Shown here: positions 54,173-62,542 of the stretch, piece after piece | Numbering within the stretch: the first letter of the stretch is position 1 | Layout of the letters: the number at the start of each line of letters is the position of its first letter | From: Bog-473 sp963824195 | GTDB taxonomy: Bacteria; Actinomycetota; Acidimicrobiia; Acidimicrobiales; RAAP-2 | Direction: 5' to 3' | DNA length: 64,000 bases | NCBI GenBank assembly: GCA_963824195.1 | Contig: CAWGOJ010000018.1 | Span: forward strand, 203,552-267,551 | Notes under the pieces: generated by a model | What the model was told of the DNA's origin: nothing | Databases searched by the model: none | Seen by the model: only the letters and a program-made list of their open reading frames with translations | Translations under genes and position numbers: made by a program

Positions 54173-56884
54173 ATGAGCTCGGAGTCCGAACGGGTCAAGA
54201 AGTTCGGGAGGCCGGAGGACGGGCTGCGCCAGTCCGGGAAGTGGTACCAGTGGGGCCCCTATGTGAGCGAGCGCCAGTGGGGCACGGTGCGCGAGGATTA
54301 CAGCGCCGATGGCGAAGCTTGGGACTACCTCCCCCACGACGAGGCGCGCTCCCGGGCGTACCGCTGGGGTGAAGACGGCCTGGCCGGATTCTGCGACATC
54401 GAGCAGCGCCTGTGCCTGGCCCTGGCCCTGTGGAACGGCCGCGACCCGATCCTCAAAGAGCGCGCCTTCGGCCTGACCGGGGCAGAGGCCAACCACGGGG
54501 AGGACGTGAAGGAGTACTGGTGGTACCTCGATGCGCTGCCCAGCCACGCCTGGAACCGTTGGCGGTACCACTACCCGCAGCAGGCCTTCCCCTACGAGAA
54601 TCTGCTCGCAGTGAACGGCGAGCGGGGCAAGCTCGACCCCGAGTACGAGCTGCTCGACACTGGCGTCTTCGACGAAGACCGATACTGGATCGTCGAGGTC
54701 CAATACGCCAAGGCGGACGGCGACGACCTGCTCGTGCGAGTGCTGGTCACCAACGCCGGTCCCGAGGTCGACACCGTCCACGTGCTGCCGACCACCTGGT
54801 TCCGCAACACGTGGGCGTGGGACGTCGGCGCGCCCAAACCCAGGCTGAGCGCGGCGGGACCGGCGGCCGTGGTCATCGAGCACCCTTTCCTGGGCGACCT
54901 CGAGCTGCTGGCCGGCCCGGGCCCCGACGGGGCCACCCCGAGGCTCCTGTTCTGCGACAACGAGACCAACTACACGCGCCTCTACGGCGCCGGCCCGGCC
55001 GAGCACTACCCGAAGGACGGCATCAACGACCACGTGCTCACCGGTGCGCCGACCGTGAACCCCGAGCAGCACGGCACCAAGTGCGCCGCCTGGTACACCC
55101 TGCGCGTCGAGCCCGGCCAGACGGCCGAGGTGCGCCTGCGCCTGCGCCCCCAGGGGAGTCGACCGAAGCCGCCCGGCGCGCTCGAGACGGACTTCGAGAA
55201 GGTGATGGACACGCGTGAGGCGGAGGCCGACGAGTTCTACGCGGAGCTGACGCCGCCCAGCGCTTCGGCCGACGAGGCCATGGTGCTGCGCCAGGCCCTG
55301 GCCGGGATGCTGTGGTCCAAGCAGTTCTACTACTACGACGTGCGCCGCTGGCTCGATGGCGACCCGACCCAGCCCACGCCGCCGGCCGCCCGCCTCTCGG
55401 GACGCAACGCGCGGTGGCGCAACTTCGACGCCTTCGACATCATGTCGATGCCCGACAAATGGGAGTACCCCTGGTTCGCCGCCTGGGACATGGCCTTCCA
55501 CTGCGTGGCCCTGGCCCACGTCGACCCGGCCTTCGCCAAGTACCAGCTGATCCTGCTCTGCCGCGAGTGGTTCCAACACCCCAATGGCGCCCTGCCCGCC
55601 TATGAGTGGGACTTCGGAGACGTCAACCCGCCCGTGCAGGCCTGGGCCGCCCTGCACGTCTGGGCCATCGACGGGGGCCGCGACATCGACTTCCTGAGCC
55701 GGATCTTCGACAAGCTCATGGTCAACTTCACCTGGTGGGTCAACCGGGAGGACGTCGAGGGCAACAACTGCTTCGAGGGAGGCTTCCTCGGCCTGGACAA
55801 CATCGGACCCATCGACCGCTCGCACCTGCCCGTCGGCGCCACACTCGAGCAGTCCGACGCCACCGGGTGGATGGGGTACTACGCGCTGGCCTTGCTGTCC
55901 ATCGCCGGGGTGCTCAACCGCAGCGGCCAGCGGCCCGGCGTCGACCTGGTCCTGAAGTTCGTCGAGCACTTCGCCGCCATTCGGCAGGCCCTCGAGGACC
56001 AGGGCCTGTGGGACGAGGACGATGGCCTGTTCTACGACCGCCTGGTCGCCCCGAGCGGGGCAGTGGTACCGGTCAAGGTCCGCTCCATGGTCGGCATCAT
56101 CCCCGTGGTGGGGGCGGCGGTAGTCGAGGAGGGCATGCTGGACCGCTCCATGCGGGTAGCCAAGGAGCTGCCGCGCCTGTTGCGCCAACTGGGCCTTGGG
56201 AGTGAGGAGCACCTCGCCACCGCCGGACTACTGCGCGGTCCGCCCGGGCACCGCATGCTGCTCCTCGGGGTGGTCGACACCGACCGGCTGCTGCGGATCT
56301 TCACCAAGCTCTTCGACGAGAGCGAGTTCCTCTCCCCCCACGGGCTGCGTGCGATCTCGGCCTATCATCGCGACCACCCTTACGCGCTCGAGGTGGAGGG
56401 CGTCCGCGCCACCATCGACTACGAGCCCGCCGAGTCGACCACCGACATGTTCGGCGGCAACTCGAACTGGCGGGGGCCACTGTGGTTCCCCCTCAACTAC
56501 CTCGTCATCGAGGCGCTGGAGCGCTACGACCGCTTCTTCGGCGACGAGTTCCTCGTCGAGTACCCGACCGGGTCGGGCACCAAGCTCACCCTGGGGCAGA
56601 TTGCCGGCGACCTGCGCCGGCGCACGATCTCGATCTTCCTCCCCGGGCCGGACGGGCGACGGCCCTGCTTCGGGGGCGTCGACAAGCTCCAGCACGACCC
56701 GGCCTGGAAGGACAACCTGGTGTTCAACGAGTACTTCCACGGCGACAACGGCGCCGGGCTCGGCGCCTCGCACCAGACCGGGTGGACCGGCATCGTGGCG
56801 GACGCCATCCTGCGCTGCCACGGGGCGGTCGAGCCGCTCGGCGACGTCATTCGCGACATGCCGGGCCGGGCCCGGCGCCAATGA
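54173..56884 (+). CDS. GH63/MGH1-like alpha-glucosidase
   Basis: This large (903-residue) protein starts at the ATG at 54173 (MSSESERVKKFGRPEDGLRQ). The second half is an (alpha/alpha)6 barrel: WSKQFYYYDVRRWLDGDPTQ, then YPWFAAWDMAFHCVALAHVD near residue 440, which has the conserved W-D of GH63 enzymes. GFLGLDNIGPIDRS and FGGNSNWRGPLWFPLNYLVI, with an NSNWRGP(V/L)W signature, follow. Related bacterial proteins are mannosyl-oligosaccharide glucosidase-like or glucosylglycerate hydrolases. The N-terminal half is a beta-rich domain. Overlap with glgX2 (ATGA) suggests joint action on glucans or glucosides. Confidence 0.82.
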   Translation: MSSESERVKKFGRPEDGLRQSGKWYQWGPYVSERQWGTVREDYSADGEAWDYLPHDEARSRAYRWGEDGLAGFCDIEQRLCLALALWNGRDPILKERAFGLTGAEANHGEDVKEYWWYLDALPSHAWNRWRYHYPQQAFPYENLLAVNGERGKLDPEYELLDTGVFDEDRYWIVEVQYAKADGDDLLVRVLVTNAGPEVDTVHVLPTTWFRNTWAWDVGAPKPRLSAAGPAAVVIEHPFLGDLELLAGPGPDGATPRLLFCDNETNYTRLYGAGPAEHYPKDGINDHVLTGAPTVNPEQHGTKCAAWYTLRVEPGQTAEVRLRLRPQGSRPKPPGALETDFEKVMDTREAEADEFYAELTPPSASADEAMVLRQALAGMLWSKQFYYYDVRRWLDGDPTQPTPPAARLSGRNARWRNFDAFDIMSMPDKWEYPWFAAWDMAFHCVALAHVDPAFAKYQLILLCREWFQHPNGALPAYEWDFGDVNPPVQAWAALHVWAIDGGRDIDFLSRIFDKLMVNFTWWVNREDVEGNNCFEGGFLGLDNIGPIDRSHLPVGATLEQSDATGWMGYYALALLSIAGVLNRSGQRPGVDLVLKFVEHFAAIRQALEDQGLWDEDDGLFYDRLVAPSGAVVPVKVRSMVGIIPVVGAAVVEEGMLDRSMRVAKELPRLLRQLGLGSEEHLATAGLLRGPPGHRMLLLGVVDTDRLLRIFTKLFDESEFLSPHGLRAISAYHRDHPYALEVEGVRATIDYEPAESTTDMFGGNSNWRGPLWFPLNYLVIEALERYDRFFGDEFLVEYPTGSGTKLTLGQIAGDLRRRTISIFLPGPDGRRPCFGGVDKLQHDPAWKDNLVFNEYFHGDNGAGLGASHQTGWTGIVADAILRCHGAVEPLGDVIRDMPGRARRQ

Positions 56885-59049
56885 GTTCGCCCGCCGCCAC
56901 GCCGTCGGGCGGCAATCCACCATGCACCGCTCCGTCGACGACCGGACCCCCGATCACCCGGCCCGGTAGCCAATTCCCCCTCGGGGCGACGCTGGTCGAC
57001 GGCGGCACCAACTTCGCCATCACATCGGGGGTGGCCCAGGGCATGGTGCTGTGCCTCTTCGACGCCTCGGGTGCGGAGACCCAGATCCCGCTGATCGAAC
57101 GCGACGGGGGGGTGTGGCATACCTTCGTGCCCGGGGTGGGGCCGGCGCAGGCGTACGGCTACCGCGCCACCGGCCCCTATGACCCGGCGGGCGGCGTTCG
57201 CTGCAACCCGGCCAAGCTTCTGCTCGACCCCTACGCCCGGGCCACCACTGGAGCCGTCCGCTTCGGGCCCGAGCTCCTCGACCACCGCCCCGGCGACCCC
57301 GACGCGCCGAGCGAGCTGGATTCGGCCGGCCACGTGGCGCGCGGCCTCGTGGTCGACCCGGCCCACGAGTGGAGTGCACACGAGCGCCCGCACTACCGCT
57401 ACGCCGACACCGTCGTCTACGAGCTGCACGTCAAGGGCTTCACCATGACCCACCCCGACGTCCCGCCCCAGCTGCGCGGCACCTACGCCGGGCTGGGCCA
57501 CCCCGCCGCGCTGGCCCACCTGGTCGACCTCGGGGTCACGACGGTCGAGCTCCTCCCGGTGCACCAGAACGTGCCCGAGCCGTTCCTGGTCGAGCGCGGT
57601 CTCACGAACTACTGGGGCTACAACACCATCGGCTACTTCGCCCCGCACGACGCCTACTCGGCCGAGGTGCGGGCCGGACAGCCCGGTGGCCAGGTGGCCG
57701 AGTTCAAGCGCATGGTCGACACCCTCCACGGCGCGGGGCTCGAGGTGATCCTCGACGTGGTCTTCAACCACACGGCCGAGGGCGACCACACCGGCCCGAC
57801 GCTGTGCTTCCGGGGCCTGGACAACCCGGCCTACTACCGTCTGCAGCCCGACAACCCGCGCTACTACGTCGACACCACCGGGTGTGGCAACACCATCAAC
57901 GCCGGCGACCCGACCGCCCTACGCCTCATCATGGACTCGTTGCGCTACTGGCTGACCGAGATGCGCGTCGACGGCTTCCGTTTCGACCTGGCCCCGGCTC
58001 TCGCCCGCCAGGAGGGCGGCTTCGACCAGGTCTCGGCCTTCTTCGACCTGGTCTCCCAGGACCCCGTCGTCTGCCTGGCCAAGCTGTTCGCCGAGCCGTG
58101 GGACGTGGGCCAGACCGACAGCTACGACCTGGGGCGCTTCCCGCCGCTGTGGCGCGAGTGGAACGGCAAGTACCGCGACTCCATGCGTGACTTCTGGCGC
58201 AGCCACGAGGGGTTGCTCCCCGAGTTCGCGCAGCGCCTCACCGGTTCGTCGGACCTTTTCGCCGGCCGGGGACGACGCCCGACGGCGTCGGTCAACCTCA
58301 TCACCGTGCACGACGGCTTCACCCTGGCCGACCTCGTCTCCTACGACTCCAAGCACAACGAGGCCAACGGGGACGGCAATGGGGACGGGAACGACGACAA
58401 CCGCTCGTGGAACTGCGGCGTGGAGGGCCCCACGACCGACCCCGACGTTCTCGCCCTGCGCGCCCGGCAGCGCAGGGCGATGTTGACCACGCTACTTTTG
58501 TCATTTGGCATCCCGCTCCTCCTCGGCGGCGATGAGCTCGGGCGCACACAGCGGGGCAACAACAACGCGTACTGCCAGGACAACGACATCACCTGGTTCG
58601 ACTGGTCCAGCGTCGACACGGACCTGCTGGCCTTTGCCAAGCGGCTCATCGCGCTGCGCCGGGCCCACCCGGTGTTCCGTCGCCGGCGCTTCCTGGCCGG
58701 GGCCGAGGCGGCCGAACTGAGCTGGTTCACGCCTTCTGGCCTGCCCATGACCATGGCCGACTGGGCCGACCCCGGCGCCAGGAGCCTGGCGTTGTACCTC
58801 GACGGAGCGGACGCCCCCGACCGCGGCGGTGACGGCACCCCGCTGCTCGACGACGACTTCCTGCTCCTCGTCAACGGCTGGTGGGAACCCCTCGAATTCT
58901 CGGTGCCGGCCACGCGCCCCGGGCAGAGGTGGCGGGGCGAGGTCGACAGCTACGACCCGGCCACCACGCCGACCACTTCGCCGCCGGGCGCCGAGGGGAG
59001 AGTCGCCGTCGGGCCCCGCTCGATCGTGCTGTTCCGCTCGGCCTCGTAG
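56881..59049 (+). CDS. glgX: Glycogen debranching enzyme GlgX (copy 2)
   Basis: The ATG at 56881 overlaps the stop of the GH63-like gene. The 722-residue protein begins with a Pro/Thr/Ser-rich stretch of about 30 residues before CBM48 (SQFPLGATLVDGGTNFAITS). The catalytic residues are all kept: Asp in VDGFRFDLAPALARQEGG, Glu in LFAEPWDVGQTDSYDLGRFP, Asp in ITVHDGFTLADLVSYDS. A DGNGDGNDDN stretch near residue 495 is a small acidic repeat not in copy 1. Paralogous to the GlgX at 50.1 kb but clearly diverged, so substrate-length preference may differ. Confidence 0.93.
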   Translation: MSSPAATPSGGNPPCTAPSTTGPPITRPGSQFPLGATLVDGGTNFAITSGVAQGMVLCLFDASGAETQIPLIERDGGVWHTFVPGVGPAQAYGYRATGPYDPAGGVRCNPAKLLLDPYARATTGAVRFGPELLDHRPGDPDAPSELDSAGHVARGLVVDPAHEWSAHERPHYRYADTVVYELHVKGFTMTHPDVPPQLRGTYAGLGHPAALAHLVDLGVTTVELLPVHQNVPEPFLVERGLTNYWGYNTIGYFAPHDAYSAEVRAGQPGGQVAEFKRMVDTLHGAGLEVILDVVFNHTAEGDHTGPTLCFRGLDNPAYYRLQPDNPRYYVDTTGCGNTINAGDPTALRLIMDSLRYWLTEMRVDGFRFDLAPALARQEGGFDQVSAFFDLVSQDPVVCLAKLFAEPWDVGQTDSYDLGRFPPLWREWNGKYRDSMRDFWRSHEGLLPEFAQRLTGSSDLFAGRGRRPTASVNLITVHDGFTLADLVSYDSKHNEANGDGNGDGNDDNRSWNCGVEGPTTDPDVLALRARQRRAMLTTLLLSFGIPLLLGGDELGRTQRGNNNAYCQDNDITWFDWSSVDTDLLAFAKRLIALRRAHPVFRRRRFLAGAEAAELSWFTPSGLPMTMADWADPGARSLALYLDGADAPDRGGDGTPLLDDDFLLLVNGWWEPLEFSVPATRPGQRWRGEVDSYDPATTPTTSPPGAEGRVAVGPRSIVLFRSAS

Positions 59050-59076
59050 GCCGGCGACGCGGCCCTAGCCGGGTGA

Positions 59077-59101
59077 GGGGCGGGAGCCTGAGGCCCGCCC
59101 C
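59077..59101 (+). terminator. GC-rich hairpin after glgX2, probable terminator
   Basis: GGGGCGGG and CCCGCCCC form a perfect 8-bp stem around a 9-nt loop, 28 nt after the glgX2 stop. There is no following T-tract, which is common for actinobacterial terminators. Confidence 0.5.
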
Positions 59102-59150
59102 AGGCGACCCCGTTGGCCACATCCGACAGCGGAGCCGGGGAGGAACGGAC

Positions 59151-59273
59151 ATGGACGTCGTAGTGGACCGCTTCTGCGGGTTCAGCCTCCACAAGGACAG
59201 CGTCGTCGCCTGTGTGCGCACGCTTCCTGGCAGCGACTCCTTCCTTCAAGGCGTCGAGGCGAGGAGGCGCTGA
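59151..59273 (+). pseudogene. IS110 family transposase N-terminal remnant
   Basis: From the ATG at 59151 the frame reads MDVVVDRFCGFSLHKDSVVA and CVRT, the DEDD-type IS110 transposase start (usually ...CxGLDVHKxxVVAC). After about 27 residues the similarity ends and the frame runs for a short distance into the 3' end of the phosphatase gene on the other strand. The catalytic DEDD remainder and the C-terminal Ser domain are lost. It sits at the right edge of the GC-rich glucan cluster. Confidence 0.7.
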
Positions 59274-60244
59274 CGAAGCGTTCGGAGACTGTCGGGCTTC
59301 ATGCTTGCGGGGCCTCGTAGGTAGTCAGCAACGCTGCCGTAACGACGGTCCAGTTCTTCAAGGGCATGCTGCATGGCCCACCTCGGCGTCGCCAATACGC
59401 CAGCGGCGGCTTCTTGGGACATACCGGATTCGACGAGGCGCGCGTAAGAGGACTCTTGATGGGTCCGCCGGCGGTAGCGGGCTGTGAGGCCATAGTCGTC
59501 GAGGATCGTGACGCGCTCGACGCCGAGCGCGTCGAGGAGGAGCGCTGCGACGAGACCGGTGCGATCCTTGCCGGCATGGCAGTGAAACACCGCGGGTAGT
59601 CCATTGTCTTCGCTGAGGGCGGTGAAAAGCTCGCCGATCTGGAGGGCGGCGTGGTCGATAAGGCCGACATAGAGATCACAAAGGATCCGCTCCCCGTCAG
59701 CTTGAGTTGTTGCAGATGCCAGTTCGGCGGACCGGTCGCTGTCCGCGGGGCGACCGAGGATCGCCAGTTGCCGGGACGGAACGGGGTTCGGCCGCTCGTC
59801 GCGTTCCACCTCTCCGCGCAGGTCGTACACGGCAACGATACCGAGCCGATCGTAGAGAGCACGATCGCCGGGCGAAAGGCCATGCAACGCGTCGGCTCGA
59901 AACACCAGACCCCAGCGCGTCCGCGCTCCGAAACGCGTCTGGTACCCGCCAATATCACGGAAGTTGGTCACCCCTTCGAAAGGGACGCGACGGTCCGTTG
60001 CTACCACCACCGAACCGCCATCGTGGGGAGCAACCGATACGAAGAGCCGACCCGTGGCGTCATGAGGTAGTCGAAGCACGGTCTGGTCGGACGGCACCGT
60101 CCTCTCGTGACGATGGTCTAGATGGTCTGGACGTGACCCTGTGGCGACGTCCACCGCCACGGGTTCGCCGTCGACCTCCCAGCGCACCAGTAGCTCCCCA
60201 TCCGGCTGAGTCTCGACCTCGACGTGAGCGACGGCACTGGACAC
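59246..60244 (-). CDS. Tyrosine-protein phosphatase (copy 1)
   Basis: This 332-residue protein has an N-terminal beta-rich domain of about 85 residues (VAHVEVETQPDGELLVRWEV). A phosphatase domain follows, beginning RVPFEGVTNFRDIGGYQTRF. The catalytic P-loop is FHCHAGKDRTGLVAALLLDA, the CX5R motif being C-HAGKD-R. TILDDYGLTARYRRR follows, as in Tyr/dual-specificity phosphatases of the MptpB-like group. It likely dephosphorylates phosphotyrosine or phosphoinositides. A close paralogue with the same neighbours lies at 61259-62257. Its last 28 nt overlap the IS110 scrap. Confidence 0.9.
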   Translation of the reverse strand: MSSAVAHVEVETQPDGELLVRWEVDGEPVAVDVATGSRPDHLDHRHERTVPSDQTVLRLPHDATGRLFVSVAPHDGGSVVVATDRRVPFEGVTNFRDIGGYQTRFGARTRWGLVFRADALHGLSPGDRALYDRLGIVAVYDLRGEVERDERPNPVPSRQLAILGRPADSDRSAELASATTQADGERILCDLYVGLIDHAALQIGELFTALSEDNGLPAVFHCHAGKDRTGLVAALLLDALGVERVTILDDYGLTARYRRRTHQESSYARLVESGMSQEAAAGVLATPRWAMQHALEELDRRYGSVADYLRGPASMKPDSLRTLRQRLLASTP

Positions 60245-60320
60245 GCCCGCTCAGACTAAGACGCCGCGCCGATTGTGATGACAGGAGTAGAAGAATCCAA
60301 GCGTGGCGCTTGCGATCCAC

Positions 60321-60508
60321 GGTTGAAGAAGTGCTTTCAACCTGGCAATTTTGAGCGGAAGACGGGATTCGAACCCGCGACCCTCACCTTGGCAAGGTGG
60401 TGTTTTCCGTCTCTACGGCGGGCTCCAGTCCCCCGCCGTGCGCTTCCGTCCACCCAGTTTCCATTACGTCCACCCAGTCCGCCCCCGTAGTAGAGCGGTC
60501 TACTACCG
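60321..60508 (-). repeat. tRNA-Gly-half dispersed repeat, copy I (full)
   Basis: Full-length copy with the flank GGTTGAAGAAGTGC and the tRNA half from 60352 (TTGAGCGG, so one discriminator-side base differs). The central hairpin is ACGGCGGG...CCCGCCGT and the direct repeats are CGTCCACCCAGT twice. The palindrome GTAGTAGA-GCGG-TCTACTAC is perfect at 60487-60506. It lies 76 bp upstream of phosphatase copy 1. Confidence 0.9.
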
Positions 60509-60605
60509 GTCACCGCGCTCAGGCGACTTGTCGGCGAGTGTGGTACCGCTGCTTTCAGGCCCGCCCGATGACATCGTGCTCCATGACCTGCGAACTGGCG
60601 CAGCC

Positions 60606-60626
60606 TGTATCACGTTTTGTGATACA
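60606..60626. promoter_or_regulatory. Palindromic operator of the toxin-antitoxin operon
   Basis: A perfect 8-bp inverted repeat, TGTATCAC-GTTTT-GTGATACA, lies 9 bp before the antitoxin ATG. Ribbon-helix-helix antitoxins bind such palindromes and repress their own operon, so this is the expected autoregulatory site. Confidence 0.7.
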
Positions 60627-60635
60627 TTGGGCGAC

Positions 60636-60875
60636 ATGACCGAGGCTATATCCGTTCGACTAGACGATGAGGCTGAACAGGCTCTGCGCACCCTAGAAGC
60701 GGCCGGCATGAGTCGCTCCGAGGCCATCAGGACGGCCTTGGTAAGAGCGGCGCATGCCATGCGGCGTGATCATGAACTGTCAGCTGAAGTTGTTGCTCTC
60801 GAAGCGGACGACGAGGATCGCTCGGAAATGCTTGCAGTGGCCGAACTCATGGAATCCCTTCGTGCGCCGGGGTGA
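60636..60875 (+). CDS. Ribbon-helix-helix antitoxin
   Basis: This 79-residue protein begins MTEAISVRLDDEAEQALRTL: a beta strand EAISVRLDD, then helix A and the turn GMSRSEAIRTALVRAA, the classic RHH (CopG/Arc) fold. The acidic C-terminal tail (LEADDEDRSEMLAVAELMES) would neutralise the toxin. The GTG of the toxin overlaps its 3' end by 14 nt, so both are translated from one message. The upstream palindrome suggests autorepression. Confidence 0.85.
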   Translation: MTEAISVRLDDEAEQALRTLEAAGMSRSEAIRTALVRAAHAMRRDHELSAEVVALEADDEDRSEMLAVAELMESLRAPG

Positions 60876-61179
60876 TGTATTTCGATTCCGTCTTCCCAAG
60901 GGGACCGGGCACGAACAGTATGGAAATCGGTTTGGAGTGGTCGTCCAAGCAGATGCCATGCTCCCTCGGTCTGTCGTTCTTGTCGCTCCGACATCAATCA
61001 GCGCCCGTGCGGCATCGTTTCGTCCCGAGATTCACGTCGCCGGCGAAACCACGAGGGTGCTCGTCGAGCAGGTCGGTGCGGTCGATTCGGGCCGGCTGGG
61101 TGAACTCGTTGGCCATCTCGCTCCTGAAGAGCTGTGGGGGATCGACGAAAGCTTGCGAACGGTTCTGGACTTGCACTGA
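60862..61179 (+). CDS. MazF/PemK-like endoribonuclease toxin
   Basis: The GTG at 60862 gives 105 residues starting VRRGDVFRFRLPKGTGHEQY, the MazF/PemK start in which the RGD/RR motif precedes the first strand. GNRFGVVVQADAMLPRSVVL and VLVEQVGAVDSGRLGELVGH (the usual ..QVRAVDxxRL.. block) follow. These toxins cut mRNA; the conserved Arg and Ser/Thr surroundings are visible, so it is probably active. Module of two genes between two phosphatase-plus-repeat units. Confidence 0.87.
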   Translation: MRRGDVFRFRLPKGTGHEQYGNRFGVVVQADAMLPRSVVLVAPTSISARAASFRPEIHVAGETTRVLVEQVGAVDSGRLGELVGHLAPEELWGIDESLRTVLDLH

Positions 61180-61258
61180 ATTGGTCCGGGACGCTTCGAG
61201 AAAGAAATCGCTGGCGTGAACGACCGAAGTCTGAATGCTCGGATCATTCCGGCCTCCG

Positions 61259-62257
61259 TCAGACCCACGGCGGTTCAAGGAGTCGCTGACGGAGCGTATC
61301 GAGCGTGTCGGGATACATGCCCGCAGGGCCTCGTAGGAAGTCCGCGATGCTGCCATAACGACGGTCCAGTTCTTCAAGGGCATGCTGCATGGCCCACTTC
61401 GGCGTCGTCAATACGCCAGCGGCGGCTTCTTCGGACATACCGGATTCGATGAGGCGCTCGTAAGAGGACTCTTGCTCGGTGCGCCGGCGGTAGCGGGCTG
61501 TGAGCCCATAGTCGTCGAGGATCGTGGCGCGCTCGACGCCGAGCGCGTCCAGGAGGAGTGCTGCGACGAGACCGGTGCGGTCCTTGCCGGCATGGCAGTG
61601 AAACACTGCGGGTAATCCGTTGTCCTCGCTGAGGGCGGCAAAAAGCTCGCCGATCTGGACGGCAGAGTGGTCGATAATGCCGACATAGAGATCGCGAAGG
61701 ATCCTTTCCCCGTCCGCCTGGGTTGTTGCGGCAGCCAAAGCGGAGGGCCGGTCACTGTCCGCGGGGTGACCGAGGATCGCCAGCTGCCTGGACGGAACAG
61801 GGTTCGGCCGCTCATCGCGTTCGACCTGTCCGCGTAGGTCGTACACGGCAGCAATACCGAGCTGATCGTAGAGAACTCGATCGCGGGGCGACAGGCCATG
61901 CAGCGCGTCGGCTCGGAACACGCGGCCCCAGCGCGTCCGCGCTCCGCAACGCGTCCGATACCCGCCGATATCGCGGAAGTTGGTCACCCCTTCGAAATGG
62001 ACGCGCCGGTCCGCCGATACCACCGCCGAACCGCCACCGTGGGGAGCAACTGACACGAAGAGCCGGCCCCTCGCGTCATGAGGTAGTCGAAGCGCCTCGC
62101 CGGACGGTACCGTCGTCTCGTGGCGATGGTCTAGGTGGTCCGGACGTGACCCTGTCGCCACGTCCACCGCCACCGGTTCGCCGTCGAGCTCCCAGCTGAC
62201 CAATAGCTCCCCATCCGGCTGGGCCTCAACCTCGACATGAGCGACTCCACTGGACAC
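61259..62257 (-). CDS. Tyrosine-protein phosphatase (copy 2)
   Basis: This 332-residue paralogue of the gene at 59246-60244 has the same length and is nearly collinear. N-terminal VAHVEVEAQPDGELLVSWEL is followed by the phosphatase start VHFEGVTNFRDIGGYRTRCG. The P-loop FHCHAGKDRTGLVAALLLDA is identical to that of copy 1. Differences are scattered substitutions without frameshifts, so both copies seem to be under coding constraint. The 5' flanking sequence up to repeat J also matches that of copy 1 up to repeat I. This is a segmental duplication. Confidence 0.9.
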   Translation of the reverse strand: MSSGVAHVEVEAQPDGELLVSWELDGEPVAVDVATGSRPDHLDHRHETTVPSGEALRLPHDARGRLFVSVAPHGGGSAVVSADRRVHFEGVTNFRDIGGYRTRCGARTRWGRVFRADALHGLSPRDRVLYDQLGIAAVYDLRGQVERDERPNPVPSRQLAILGHPADSDRPSALAAATTQADGERILRDLYVGIIDHSAVQIGELFAALSEDNGLPAVFHCHAGKDRTGLVAALLLDALGVERATILDDYGLTARYRRRTEQESSYERLIESGMSEEAAAGVLTTPKWAMQHALEELDRRYGSIADFLRGPAGMYPDTLDTLRQRLLEPPWV

Positions 62258-62334
62258 GCCCGCTCAGACTAAGACGCCGCGCCGAATGTGATGAGAGGGA
62301 GTAGAAGAATCCAAGCGGGGCAGTTGGGACCAAT

Positions 62335-62520
62335 GGTTGAAAAAAAGTGCCTTCTACCTGGTACGATGGAGCGAAAGACGGGATTCGAACCCGCGACCTT
62401 CACCTTGGCAAGGTGGTGGTTTTCGTCCGTTTAGGTCCGGCGGGTCCCCTGACGTGCGGCTCCGTCCACCCAGTTTCCAGCTCGTCCACTGCGTCGGACC
62501 CTGTAGTTGAGCGCTCTACT
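62335..62520 (-). repeat. tRNA-Gly-half dispersed repeat, copy J (full)
   Basis: Full-length copy with the flank GGTTGAAAAAAAGTGCC, TCCA at 62367 and one T arm/acceptor change (GCGAAAGACG). The anticodon loop is intact, and the direct repeats CGTCCACCCAGT and CGTCCACTGCGT are present. The palindrome has degenerated to GTAGTTGAGCGCTCTACT. It lies about 77 bp upstream of phosphatase copy 2. Confidence 0.88.
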
Positions 62521-62542
62521 CTTTGACGGGCTGAAAAACGAC

